Positions 47,771 to 59,029 of a stretch of DNA of 64,000 nt are shown here, piece by piece. A program made the position numbers and the translations under genes. The stretch comes from Dryomyza anilis. Lineage: Eukaryota; Arthropoda; Insecta; Diptera; Dryomyzidae. Position 1 is the first letter of the stretch. Each line of letters opens with the position of its first letter. Location: positions 32,372,554 to 32,436,553 of the forward strand of contig OX638130.1 in assembly GCA_951804985.1 (NCBI GenBank). Reading direction: 5' to 3'. Under the pieces are notes generated by a model. The model was not told where the DNA came from. It saw only the letters and a list, made by a program, of their open reading frames with translations, and made no database searches.

Positions 47771-48131
47771 AAGAATAATAGAATAATAAGATTACGCAGT
47801 GCGCATGTACACCCTGTATTGCTGACGTCAAAAACTATGAAATGTCAAGTAAATGAAATTTAAATTAAGACATTTCATAAATTACAAATATTTATTTCAC
47901 TGAAATTTTGTTTTTGAAAACATTTTTGGCAAAAATCCATTGGCTTCCGGCAGTTTCCTCAGTGGATGCATCAACTATTGTGCTGATCAAGACATTTCTG
48001 CACATGGACATTGCAACAACATTCTGACACAATGGAAAAATTACAGTTGTCAAAAAACTTCTACGTGCATGCGCAGAAGATTCAAGTTTTAAACAACGTT
48101 CTGCGCAATCTTTGTTTCTATTATTCTTGGT
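47771..48131 (+). mobile_element. MITE with 8-bp TSD, copy 2
   Basis: Same family as 22663-23248, inverted. Termini AAGAATAATAG / CTATTATTCTTGGT, flanked by TACATATC (47763-47770) and AACATATC (48132-48139), seven of eight bases. It shares the blocks GCGCATGTACACCCTGTATTG and TTCTACGTGCATGCGCAGAA with copy 1 but is shorter by about 225 bases. Confidence 0.8.
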
Positions 48132-48257
48132 AACATATCTTCCCATTATGTGCTATTGCAAGATTCAAATTAAAAAATTTGATCATAGTAGCTCTGAATT
48201 AAATGGCAGAAAATAATATGTGTCAGTTATAGTCAATACAAAATTTATTTAACGCGA

Positions 48258-49182
48258 AAATGGCAACGAAGTGGAAGTGCGAGAAAAAATAATTAAAATT
48301 TTTCAAAAACAACCTAGTTGGTCTTTTAAAAAAATTGCCAAGGAGGTAAGGGCTAACCCTAAGACCATTTCTCGCGTTATCGACCGCTTTAAGGAAGACC
48401 TGAGTATTGATCGGAAGAAAGGTTCTGGTAAAAAAATGGCCCATATGATCGTGAAAAGTCGAAGAAGGTTTGTGAATATTTTAAAGAAAGATCCAAGCAT
48501 ATCCGGAAGGAAATTGGCGAGAAAGGCGGATTGCTCAGAATCTTTCGTGCGCAGGACTAAGAAAGAATCCGGGCTGAAGACGTACAAGGTCCAAAAAGTT
48601 CCGGATAGAAATGCCGTCAAGAATGAAACCGCAAAACAACGAGCTAAAAAGCTGAACCAAGATTATTTTAAAAAATTCGATTGCTGCATAATGGACGACG
48701 AAACTTGTGTTTTAGCGGACTTTTCTCAGCTACCTGGGCAGGAATTTTATACAGCATTTCTCGAGGAAATATCGCTGAAAAATTCAAATAAAAAAAATGA
48801 CAAAATTCCCAAAGAAATTCCTTGTTTGGCAGGCAATTTGCAGTTGTGGAAAAAGGAGCAGCTCATTCGTGACATCGGGTACAATTAATAGCGAAATATA
48901 TGTGAAGGAATGCTTGCAAAAGAGATTGCTTCCATTTCTACGCCAACATGAAGTGTCCACATTTTTTTGGCCTGACCTAGCTTCATGTCACTACAGCAAA
49001 ACGGCCTTAGAGTGGATCCAAAAAAATGCAGGATGTTGGTGCCTAGAGTAGCCAGTCCACCAAACTGTCCAGAACTCAGGCCAATTGAGAGATACTGGGC
49101 TTTAGTAAAAAGGGAGATGAAGACAACAAAAAAAGTGGCCAAAGACCTTCAAGACTTTAAAAGTGGTCTTAAGCAGCTGTGA
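48258..49182 (+). pseudogene. Tc1/mariner-superfamily transposase (DD37E-like), frameshifted
   Basis: Likely start MATK at 48258, with a one-base shift into EVREKIIKIFQKQPSWSFKK. The N-terminal helix-turn-helix pair is readable (IAKEVRANPKTISRVIDRF; PSISGRKLARKADCSESFVR). The catalytic core has CIMDDETCVLADFSQLPGQE with the first Asp, a frameshift near 48745, then KFPKKFLVWQAICSCGKRS and FFWPDLASCHY with the second Asp, a frameshift near 49030, then PPNCPELRPIERYWALVKRE with the catalytic Glu. About 37 residues separate the second Asp and the Glu, uncertain by one or two because of the frameshift, which fits the DD37E group of insect elements. It ends KDLQDFKSGLKQL at 49182. Not functional as it stands, though all three acidic residues survive. 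Confidence 0.88.
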
Positions 49183-49569
49183 GGGTGTCGGACACTACCA
49201 TTACAACATTCCGTTCCGGAAAAATTAAAACTTTTTATTAAAAATAAAAAATATTAATTTCTGGTTTTTTATATATTTTTTTTAAATCAAAAATAATTTG
49301 CAAAATAAAATATTTTATTCTATAAAAATTCGATTACTAGATGTCTAGATTTTTTAATTTTTTAGTTTGAGAGTTAATATTTGAAAAAGAGTAGTTTTTT
49401 CGAATAAAATTTTTGGAGGCATTTATGACCTGGAATGTTTGTAAGTGAATTATAATACTATTGTTTTTATTCTAATTTAAAAAAAAGTATTGAATTTTGG
49501 CCAGGTTTTTTCACTTTTGGATCAGTGTGCGTAATATAACCTTTCACTGACGAAAACCTGTCTGTTACA

Positions 49570-50086
49570 TGCATTTTTTAAAAAGATAATGATTCTAAAC
49601 ATACGGTTCGTGGTTTAAAAAAGTGATTTTAGGTCATAATGGTTGACTTATTGGACTGGCCTTCATGTAGCCCAGACCCTAATTATATATAAAATTTGTT
49701 GGAGGATTTAAAAATGAAGATTATCCAACATAAAGAGGGAAATTTTGTTGATCTTGACGAAATCGGAAAATTGGAATCGGGAGCAATTTTAAAATAAGTT
49801 GTCAATAAATTAATTGCAAATATGCCTCACAAATGGAACTTAGTCATTGAAAATTATGGAAATTCAATATATATATAGAAATAAAATATGTTTAATACGG
49901 GTTGTTTTTAATTTGTGCGCTTTAGTCATCGAACATTAAGTAATCCTTTGATTGGCAATAATAAAAAAGTTACAATTTAAAAGTTTAAAAAATGTATAAA
50001 TATTTGTATGTCTTGAGATAATATTTGAGTTATAGCGATGGGTATATTTGTACTTGATACGTTTCTAATTAGTTGCACGCAACTGT
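49570..50086 (+). mobile_element. Tc1-like remnant, family CAGTTGCGTGCAAC, copy 3
   Basis: It contains the C-terminal end of a Tc1 transposase: DNDSKHTVRGLKK (second catalytic Asp), then LLDWPSCSPDPNYI followed by a TAA exactly where the catalytic Glu is expected, then NLLEDLKMKIIQHKEGNFVD. The right terminal repeat CTAATTAGTTGCACGCAACTG lies at 50065-50085 before TA. The 5' part is missing, so the element is truncated. Confidence 0.8.
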
Positions 50087-50099
50087 ATATGTATAATAG

Positions 50100-51270
50100 G
50101 CCTGTGAGGCGATTCAATCACAAAAATATTCATTAACATCATTTCATTTACTGATTGGAAAAAAAATGATAGCTTATGAGCAGAATCTCTTGTTTCTAAA
50201 TCTTATTTAAATTTCAGGAAATGAAATAATCATTTCGTTAAAAGCGTTTTGAAAAAAAATTGTTAGAATCATGTGCATATGATGAATCGTCAAAAGTTGT
50301 AATCATTGTTTCCATTCATTTAAGTCGATCTCATAAATGTGAATTCAATTTCAATTAAGTGAATTAGTCTTTTATTTATAGTATGGGAAATGAATCATAA
50401 AAAACATGAAATAACTTTTTAATGACAAAGATTTAATCCCAAAAACATCAATCATTTTTCTAGTCATGATATAGCAACGACTCGAAAAAAAATGATTTTG
50501 CTACAATAGACCTTGAGTTCATTTTGTTTCACAGTCAAGATTTAAAGTAAAACAAACTCAAATATTTTCTTGTTTGAAAAAAGATTTCAATAAAATGAAT
50601 TCCAAATCATATGACTTGAAAAATGATTGTATGTTTTTGGGCTTAACTTGTAAATGCAAGTCTTTTGTGAATCCATCCCAAGTGTATAAATTAAATCACT
50701 AAATAGAAATTGAACGCAAAATTTTGTGATTCGACTCAAAGACTATAGCTCGAATTCCTACACTTAAGACATATTTATATTAATTTTTAATTTTAGTTTG
50801 GACTATGAACCATAAATTATTTTCTTGATTATCTTTAGATTATAAATGCTAAATAAATAATAAAATAATTGTCTAAAAACATCAAAATTTTCAGAGTTTA
50901 TATCTTAAAAAATCTTAAATAAATATATGAACATTCATTGTTATATTAAAATTAGTCTTGACAATTATAAGAATAATTGCGTTTAGTGTTTTTTTTTTTT
51001 TTGGAAAATTATTTTTGAACAGTATTAAAATTTGTCATAAATAGTGGGCGAAAAGGGGCTTAAAAATGAGTGAGCACTTATTTTCAAAAAAAAACCTTAA
51101 ACGCGGGTTTACTTCTTATTATCAAGAATAGTTTTAATTTACTAAGAAATTGTAAAATACTTCCTCGTTTTTGAAATAATACTCGAATATTTTAATTTTA
51201 ACAATTTTTTAATTATTTACTTAGCATTTAGAATCTAACGTTGAACAAGAAAAGTATACATGGTTTTCAG
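50100..51270. other. AT-rich DNA, no gene seen
   Basis: Repeated short ATGAAT/AATGATT-type words, but no coding sequence, element end or RNA gene that I can support. Confidence 0.4.
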
Positions 51271-51276
51271 AATATA

Positions 51277-51518
51277 GGGTGTGTGCGAATTCGACTAAAA
51301 TGCTGACTAAACTAAATTGTACGGGTTTTCATTCGATCGCCATTCGGTAACCGGTAATTGTTAAAGTCGCTAATAAATCGATTATCATATGTCTGTGTGC
51401 TGTCTTCCAATTTAGTTCAATTTAGTTTGCTCGAAAATTTGCTAAATTGAAAAGTCGAAGACTGCATTACCGACAAAATTTAGTTTAGTCAGCAATTTAG
51501 TCGAATTTGCACACACCC
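51277..51518. mobile_element. MITE with 42-bp inverted termini, copy 1
   Basis: 242 bases. Termini GGGTGTGTGCGAATTCGACT ... AGTCGAATTTGCACACACCC extend about 42 bp with few mismatches and contain GACTAAACTAAATT. A second copy at 60690-60883 is inverted and truncated. It ends about a dozen bases from the start of the 9-bp satellite. Confidence 0.85.
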
Positions 51519-51530
51519 ATAGTATCAAGA

Positions 51531-54500
51531 ATAAATTATACAAATTACATAAATTATACAAATTACATAAATTATATAAATTATATAAATTATATAAATT
51601 ATATAAATTATATAAATTATATAAATTATATAAATTATATAAATTTTATAAATTATATAAATTATATAAATTATATAAATTATATAAATTATATAAATTA
51701 TATAAATTATATAAATTATATAAATTATATAAATTATATAAATTATATAAATTATATAAATTATATAAATTATATAAATTATATAAATTATATAAATTAT
51801 ATAAATTATATAAATTATATAAATTATATAAATTATATAAATTATATAAATTATATAAATTATATAAATTATATAAATTATATAAATTATATAAATTATA
51901 TAAATTATATAAATTATATAAATTATATAAATTATATAAATTATATAAATTATATAAATTATATAAATTATATAAATTATATAAATTATATAAATTATAT
52001 AAATTATATAAATTATATAAATTATATAAATTATATAAATTATATAAATTATATAAATTATATAAATTATATAAATTATATAAATTATATAAATTATATA
52101 AATTATATAAATTATATAAATTATATAAATTATATAAATTATATAAATTATATAAATTATATAAATTATATAAATTATATAAATTATATAAATTATATAA
52201 ATTATATAAATTATATAAATTATATAAATTATATAAATTATATAAATTATATAAAATTATATAAATTATATAAATTATATAATTATATAAATTATATAAA
52301 TTATATAAATTATATAAATTATATAAATTATATAAATTATATAAATTATATAAATTATATAAATTATATAAAATTATATAATTATATAAATTATATAAAT
52401 TATATAAATTATATAAATTATATAAATTATATAAATTATATAAATTATATAAATTATATAAATTATATAAATTATATAAATTATATAAATTATATAAATT
52501 ATATAAATTATATAAATTATATAAATTATATAAATTATATAAATTATATAAATTATATAAATTATATAAATTATATAAATTATATAAATTATATAAATTA
52601 TATAAATTATATAAATTATATAAATTATATAAATTTATAGTAAATTATATAAATTATATAAATTATATAAATTATATAAATTATATAAATTATATAAATT
52701 ATATAAATTATATAAATTATATAAATTATATAAATTATATAAATTATATAAATTATATAAATTATATAAATTATATAAATTATATAAATTATATAAATTA
52801 TATAAATTATATAAATTATATAAATTATATAAATTATATAAATTATATAAATTATATAAATTATATAAATTATATAAATTATATAAATTATATAAATTAT
52901 ATAAATTATATAAATTATATAAATTATATAAATTATATAAATTATATAAATTATATAAATTATATAAATTATTTAAATTATATAAATTATATAAATTATA
53001 TAAATTATAATAAATTATATAAATTATATAAATTATATAAATTATATAAATTATATAAATTATATAAATTATATAAATTATATAAATTATATAAATTATA
53101 TAAATTATATAAATTATATAAATTATATAAATTATATAAATTATATAAATTATATAAATTATATAAATTATATAAATTATATAAATTATATAAATTATAT
53201 AAATTATATAAATTATATAAATTATATAAATTATATAAATTATATAAATTATATAAATTATATAAATTATATAAATTATATAAATTATATAAATTATATA
53301 AATTATATAAATTATATAAATTATATAAATTATATAAATTATATAAATTATATAAATTATATAAATTATATAAATTATATAAATTATATAAATTATATAA
53401 ATTATATAAATTATATAAATTATATAAATTATATAAATTATATAAATTATATAAATTATATAAATTATATAAATTATATAAATTATATAAATTATATAAA
53501 TTATATAAATTATATAAATTATATAAATTATATAAATTATATAAATTATTTAAATTATATAAATTATATAAATTATATAAATTATATAAATTATATAAAT
53601 TATATAAATTATATAAATTATATAAATTATATAAATTATATAAATTATATAAATTATATAAATTATATAAATTATATAAATTATATAAATTATATAAATT
53701 ATATAAATTATATAAATTATATAAATTATATAAATTATATAAATTATATAAATTATATAAATTATATAAATTATATAAATTATATAAATTATATAAATTA
53801 TATAAATTATATAAATTATATAAATTATATAAATTATATAAATTATATAAATTATATAAATTATATAAATTATATAAATTATATAAATTATATAAATTAT
53901 ATAAATTATATAAATTATATAAATTATATAAATTATATAAATTATATAAATTATATAAATTATATAAATTATATAAATTATATAAATTATATAAATTATA
54001 TAAATTATATAAATTATATAAATTATATAAATTATATAAATTATATAAATTATATAAATTATATAAATTATATAAATTATATAAATTATATAAATTATAT
54101 AAATTATATAAATTATATAAATTATATAAATTATATAAATTATATAAATTATATAAATTATATAAATTATATAAATTATATAAATTATATAAATTATATA
54201 AATTATATAAATTATATAAATTATATAAATTATATAAATTATATAAATTATATAAATTATATAAATTATATAAATTATATAAATTATATAAATTATATAA
54301 ATTATATAAATTATATAAATTATATAAATTATATAAATTATATAAATTATATAAATTATATAAATTATATAAATTATATAAATTATATAAATTATATAAA
54401 TTATATAAATTATATAAATTATATAAATTATATAAATTATATAAATTATATAAATTATATAAATTATATAAATTATATAAATTATATAAATTATATAAAT

Positions 54501-54537
54501 TATATAAATTATATAAATTATATAAATTATATAAATT
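51531..54537. repeat. 9-bp satellite (AATTATATA)n, about 3.0 kb
   Basis: Roughly 330 near-perfect tandem copies of a 9-base unit. The left edge (51531-51570) has a variant with AAATTACAT/AAATTATAC alternation, which looks like the founder form. Rare breaks of register occur near 52255, 52282, 52372, 52637 and 53009, and single substitutions near 52972 and 53548. Because the unit is three codons, both strands show long artificial frames. Confidence 0.98.
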
Positions 54538-55440
54538 GAAATTCATTGAGATGTTTTTGCATCTTGTTAGTTTGGGTTTTTATGTTTCTTAACATAAGCC
54601 ATCTAATGAGACCGGTTTAGCGACGGTCGAAAATCGATTCCTGGCAGCACCTACTTACCCAGCATAAACGGTTTTCATTTGGAGTCCCAAAAATTTGGTT
54701 TGTATTTTCCTTTTTCTTCAAAATTATTTTACGTTATAGGTAAACATGGAGCAGATCTCCACAAGTAATTAAATTATTTTTAGAATTATACTTATTATTA
54801 TATATTATTTATATTTATTAAATAATTGCTATTTGTACAGGTTCACCACTTTAATATTTATATTTATTATTATTTATATATTGGTTTTTTATTTTTTATA
54901 TATTTATTATTATTTATATATTGATTATCATTATTTTTCTTTGTCCTCCCTGACCTCCCTGAAATTCTAATTGGACTGAATAAATTTACGAACGTACTTC
55001 AGACATATGTAGCCCACAAGGTGTGCAAATCCGTTGCACTATTCTGATCCTTATTTGCCTTTTGGAAGAGCTAAGGGGCATCTAAGCGATTATGAGCAGG
55101 GCTTTTGCTCCACTTTAGGGAAATTCGAGGGGTGAGATTTTAGAATTTCATTTAGCGAATTGTACCATCTGTCACCGCAAAACTCACATCTAAATTTAAT
55201 GACAAATTAAATTAGTGTTTTGAGATTATTTTTATTTGTTAAGTAGTTGCAGCAGCACTTCCATAAATATTCTGTTTTCTAAATGCATGATTGGCAATCT
55301 ACACGCACAAAAAAGACTTGATCACCACAATCATGTTTTGATGGCATGGATTCATTTAATGATTGGAATTATTTTTGCTGTACTCACGTTCCATGAATCT
55401 TGTAACATGATTGGCTCAATCATGTATATATATACTGCGG
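54538..55440. other. AT-rich DNA, no gene seen
   Basis: Contains short TATTTAT repeats at 54795-54930. An open frame at 55236-55466 lacks supporting features. Confidence 0.4.
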
Positions 55441-55448
55441 GAATAATG

Positions 55449-55760
55449 GCGAAGCGCTGGAAGTGAATACGGTTCGGCATTGGTTCGACTACGGTCCCAG
55501 AGATATACCATTAGGAAACCAGCGTTGTGCCAGTACTGCGCCAGCATTACGTTGCCAGAATTGGCAACATATACTGGGTGAGTACTGGCGAAGCGCTGGC
55601 AGTAAATACGGCCCGACATTGGCTTGAAGACGGGCCCAGTAGTATGCCAGTTGTAAAACAGCGTTGTGCCAGTACTGTGCCAGTACTGCGCCAGGACTGT
55701 ATGCCTAGCATCGGCAACCAGTAGTGTGCCAGTACTGGGCCATTTGTTCCAGTCTGGCAA
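55449..55760. repeat. GC-rich minisatellite with CCAGTACTGG palindromes
   Basis: Two long imperfect units (starting GGCGAAGCGCTGG at 55450 and GGCGAAGCGCTGGCAG at 55588) each contain CAGCGTTGTGCCAGTACTG. They are followed by short repeats GTGCCAGTACTG(T/C)GCCAG up to about 55740. GC content is well above the surroundings. Reading frames here are repeat artefacts. Confidence 0.8.
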
Positions 55761-55799
55761 TTTCTGCCTAGGTAGGGGCGATTTGTGTGGTATTAAATC

Positions 55800-57640
55800 G
55801 CTCCCCACCATGGATAATTTTTTGCCCTGTTAATAATGATCCCCTACTAAACTATACTGACATAAAACTCTAAAACAAACTCACGTCATATTCCTTTCAT
55901 CGGCTCGATGTAGTCACGCCTATCAAATAATTTAACCCATGATATTAAAATTAAAAAAAAAAAAACCTCAAATGCAAAAGTGAAAAATTTAGCAAATTTC
56001 ATGGTCAAACAAAACCACATATACAAGAAATAAAAACACTGAACGAAAAGTATACTAAAGAACACAAATGTGTTTAAAATCAAATCAAAATTAAACTAAT
56101 ATGTAAACCTAAACAAAATTATAAAAAGTGATTTTATATAAATACAAAAAAAAATAAATATTAAATTATTAGAGAAAAGCAAATTAAATTATAAAAGAAA
56201 AACTTGAAATTAACAAATAAAGGAATATTAAAATCAAAGGAATAGAGAATTGAAGGAATAAAAACTAAAAATGCAAAAACCTTGTATTAAACCCTAATTT
56301 GGGGCAAAGAAAACTTAAAACTAAACCTTCCTAAAAAGGGAGCTCCGTTTAAAGGAGACAAAAACAAATGATAAATAAAACATTGTCTAATACAGATGAA
56401 ACGCGTGAAAGTTATTTGCTGTAAATTCGAAATTTAAATGAAACAAAAATATATAAAAATATAGAAATGTAAAAATGTAAAAATATAAGAAATTAAAATA
56501 TAGAAATATAAAAACTTAAAATAATGAGAAAAACTAAGGGGATTGACCCACGTCGATATCAATTTAAATCGATGCGTTAAATTGGACATAACTTGGTCCC
56601 GCGTTACGCAGACAAAATTAAACTGCGATAAACTTGGAATTCAAAATATGAAATGTGTCCCACGGTGAACAGGCATACAATTAAAATTTAAAAATTTTGC
56701 CGTGATAAAATTTTTTAGCTAAAATGGCGTTTGATCTTCGGTGGTTGGTGCAATGCAGTATCAAATAAAAATGGCCGGATGGCGCCTCTTCGTTTTATAT
56801 ATGTAGATGCACCTACATAAGCGCTTTTTATGCGTCACGAAAATTTATTTATAATTTTAATCGGGCGTTTCTATTTGGAGTATAAATATTTTTAGGTTGT
56901 GGAGATAAAATAATTTGTTGTAAATTATTTATGTTGTCCCTGGGGCAATATAATATAAGTATGTGGTACTTATCGTATTTTCCCAGGCCGGGTTCAACGT
57001 TTTTGTGCCTTCCCTTCCGGGCCACTGCCACTTTCCTCCAGGGACAAATTTTACACAAAACGCACAATATAACGAAGCCTTCAACGCATCCGTACTCCTT
57101 CTCCACTTTTTTCCAAACTTTTTCCCATATATGTTGTTTGTATTTTATTTGTTTAGCACTTAAACAAATACATAACATATTCGGTACATTTTTGGAGCAC
57201 GAAATGCACAATATACACTACTCACATTTGTCAAAAATGAACAACACCCACTCAATTTGCCAATTTCCCCTTATATTAAGCGCCGCCTAAAATTATACCC
57301 TACAAAAAATTTTCTCATCAATATTTTCATAAACATTTATTGGCGTCACCCTTTTGTACACTTCCGGTAATGCAGTACCATAACAGCGTAGCATAACTAG
57401 TTGCCATATGAAACGTGTCGCATACAATTTTACCACAAAACGAATCAGGAGTGATAGGTTTCAGAAGGGAGGTAAGTGGTGAATTCGTGTGTATTTAATG
57501 TATAATGTCATTTTGTTCTTTATTTTTTTTTTCAGTGTATTGCATTTATTTTTACGGTGAAGTATTTTATGGTAAATTGCATTCGGTAAAATGAATTTGA
57601 TAAATTTCGGTGAAATCTTTTTTCCGTCTTGAGTCTGACA
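55800..57640. other. AT-rich DNA with a GC-richer patch, no gene supported
   Basis: Overlapping open frames of about 120 codons exist on both strands at 56849-57290 over a GC-richer patch (CTTCCCTTCCGGGCCACTGCC near 57010). No motif, splice pattern or family resemblance supports either one. Confidence 0.35.
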
Positions 57641-57654
57641 TTCTGGCTCGCCTG

Positions 57655-57860
57655 ACATCCCTACTCCGCTCGGAACTATTCTGAAATGTGAAATGCAACT
57701 ATGGTACGTCAAATCAATCATTTCCCTTTTCAACTCAAATTCAAAGAGAGCATTTTTAAAAAAGTCTGCCTTTTCTTCTGGTTTGTTTTATTTTCGCATC
57801 AATAAAGTTATTAATTTGCCATTGACTAAAACGTCAGAAAACTTCGTTTGAAAAATAAAA
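57655..57860 (+). repeat. Half copy of fold-back family type 2
   Basis: CTCCGCTCGGAACTATTCTG, GTCAAATCAATCATTTCCC, CAAAGAGAGCATTTTTAAAA and CTGCCTTTTCTTCTGG match the copies at 20.2 and 29.6 kb. Confidence 0.7.
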
Positions 57861-57944
57861 AAAATGTGCAATCTTTAAATTAATTTAATTAAGTCTGCCG
57901 TTCGCTAAGCAAGTGGATGTAGAATTTAATTAATTGGCAGAGCA

Positions 57945-58990
57945 ATGAATTCTATGCTAAACGAGACAAGGGCTGCTGTACAGTCTGCGGTAAGTGTGGC
58001 TATTACAGAAAAACATAATGGCAACCAAATTAATTTAATTTAGTCATTCGAACAGGCAGCCTAAGGTATTTTAATTCGATATCAAGTCGGGCAATTTTAT
58101 GAATAACAAGCATGGCTGGTCTAGAGGAGTCAACCGCAGCATAGTTGACTTAGCAATTTAGTACGATAGCTGGCAGAATCACATTTAACACTTCAGAAGC
58201 CGAAGAGGTACTTTTATTGCTTTATATCTGTGTTACACATAAATTATGAGAAAACTCTACAGGGCATGTCACACGAAAACTGCGGATCAAAGAAAAACCT
58301 ACATTGTACGCTACATCCAGCCATCGACGCCGATGTTTGGATGTTGCCGAGCAGCACTTCACAATGTGATTTCCAACAGCTGAAGTTCCAAATCCCCGCA
58401 GTGCTAACACGCAATTGGCGCGTCTCAAATATAGCACAATAAAGATTGTTGTAGCGGATATTTCCGATGAGAACAGCGATTCGAACTCCAAACTGCAAGA
58501 ACGGGCTCCAACGCATGCAAATCTTATAAATTAATTATTAATATTTTTGTAATTTAGGTTGTTGTGACTGTTGCAGTTCATGTCGACAATGAAATCACAA
58601 ATGAGGACAAAGAAATATTCGCGCTGAACTGGAAGGATCCAAAAACTCAAATTTTGCAACACTCAGATTTCCGATGAGAACAGCGATTCGAACTCCAAAC
58701 TGCAAGAACGGGCTCCAACGCAGGCAAATCTTATAAATTAATTATTAATATTATTGTAATTTAGGTTGTTGTGACTGTTGCAGTTCATGTCGACAATGAA
58801 ATCAGAAATGAGGACATAGAAATATTCGCGCTGAACTGGAAGGATCCAAAAACTCAAATTTTGCAACACTCAACACTAGACATAGCGCATTCCAGGTGTT
58901 GGCCGCACACAAACGTCCACAGAGGTAGAAATAAAGGTTATTCCATTTGTCGATGCTTCGCTGCACTACGTCATCGGTTGTAGTACTCGA
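57945..58990 (+). pseudogene. Multi-exon gene relic, unidentified, with 207-bp tandem duplication
   Basis: Several exon-like blocks lie in line. 57945-57989 is readable as NEFYAKRDKGCCTVCG before a GTAAGT donor. 58395-58530 is open as NTQLARLKYSTIKIVVADIS and DENSDSNSKLQERAPTHAN. A TTTTTGTAATTTAG acceptor then leads to VVVTVAVHVDNEITNEDKEI and FALNWKDPKTQILQHS. Further on, frameshifted stretches read FQVLAAHKRPQR and IPFVDASLHYVIGCSTRKCI before a GTAAGT (59008-59013). The second and third blocks are duplicated in tandem (58460-58666 and 58667-58873; about six differences). Protein-like but shifted in frame. I do not recognise the gene. Confidence 0.5.
58460..58873 (+). repeat. 207-bp tandem duplication
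   Basis: Two adjacent 207-base copies beginning ATTTCCGATGAGAACAGCG. They differ at about six positions, including CATGCAAAT/CAGGCAAAT and GACAAAGAA/GACATAGAA. They span the end of one exon-like block, a small intron and part of the next. Confidence 0.95.
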
Positions 58991-59029
58991 AAATGTATAT
59001 GGCTCGCGTAAGTGCAGACTTTTATTTGT

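Larger units (their letters stand above)
44439..49531 (+). mobile_element. Tc1/mariner-superfamily element, invaded by other elements
   Basis: The left terminus (44439-44478: CGCACAGTGGTCCAAAATTG ... GGCCAAAATTC) and right terminus (49492-49531, inverted: GAATTTTGGCCAGG ... GGATCAGTGTGCG) are about 40-bp inverted repeats with a few differences. The transposase (48258-49182) lies near the right end. The long left part is explained by insertions: an element with TACACCGAAAAA ends (45089/45524-47683) and a MITE with 8-bp TSD (47771-48131). Confidence 0.7.

Noticed and set aside
51507..54546. Frames of 377 and 513 codons with INY or LYN repeats
   Set aside because: Artefact of the 9-bp satellite, which has no stop in some frames.
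56849..57290. Overlapping 120-codon frames on both strands
   Set aside because: No motif, start context or splice evidence; composition explains the open frames.
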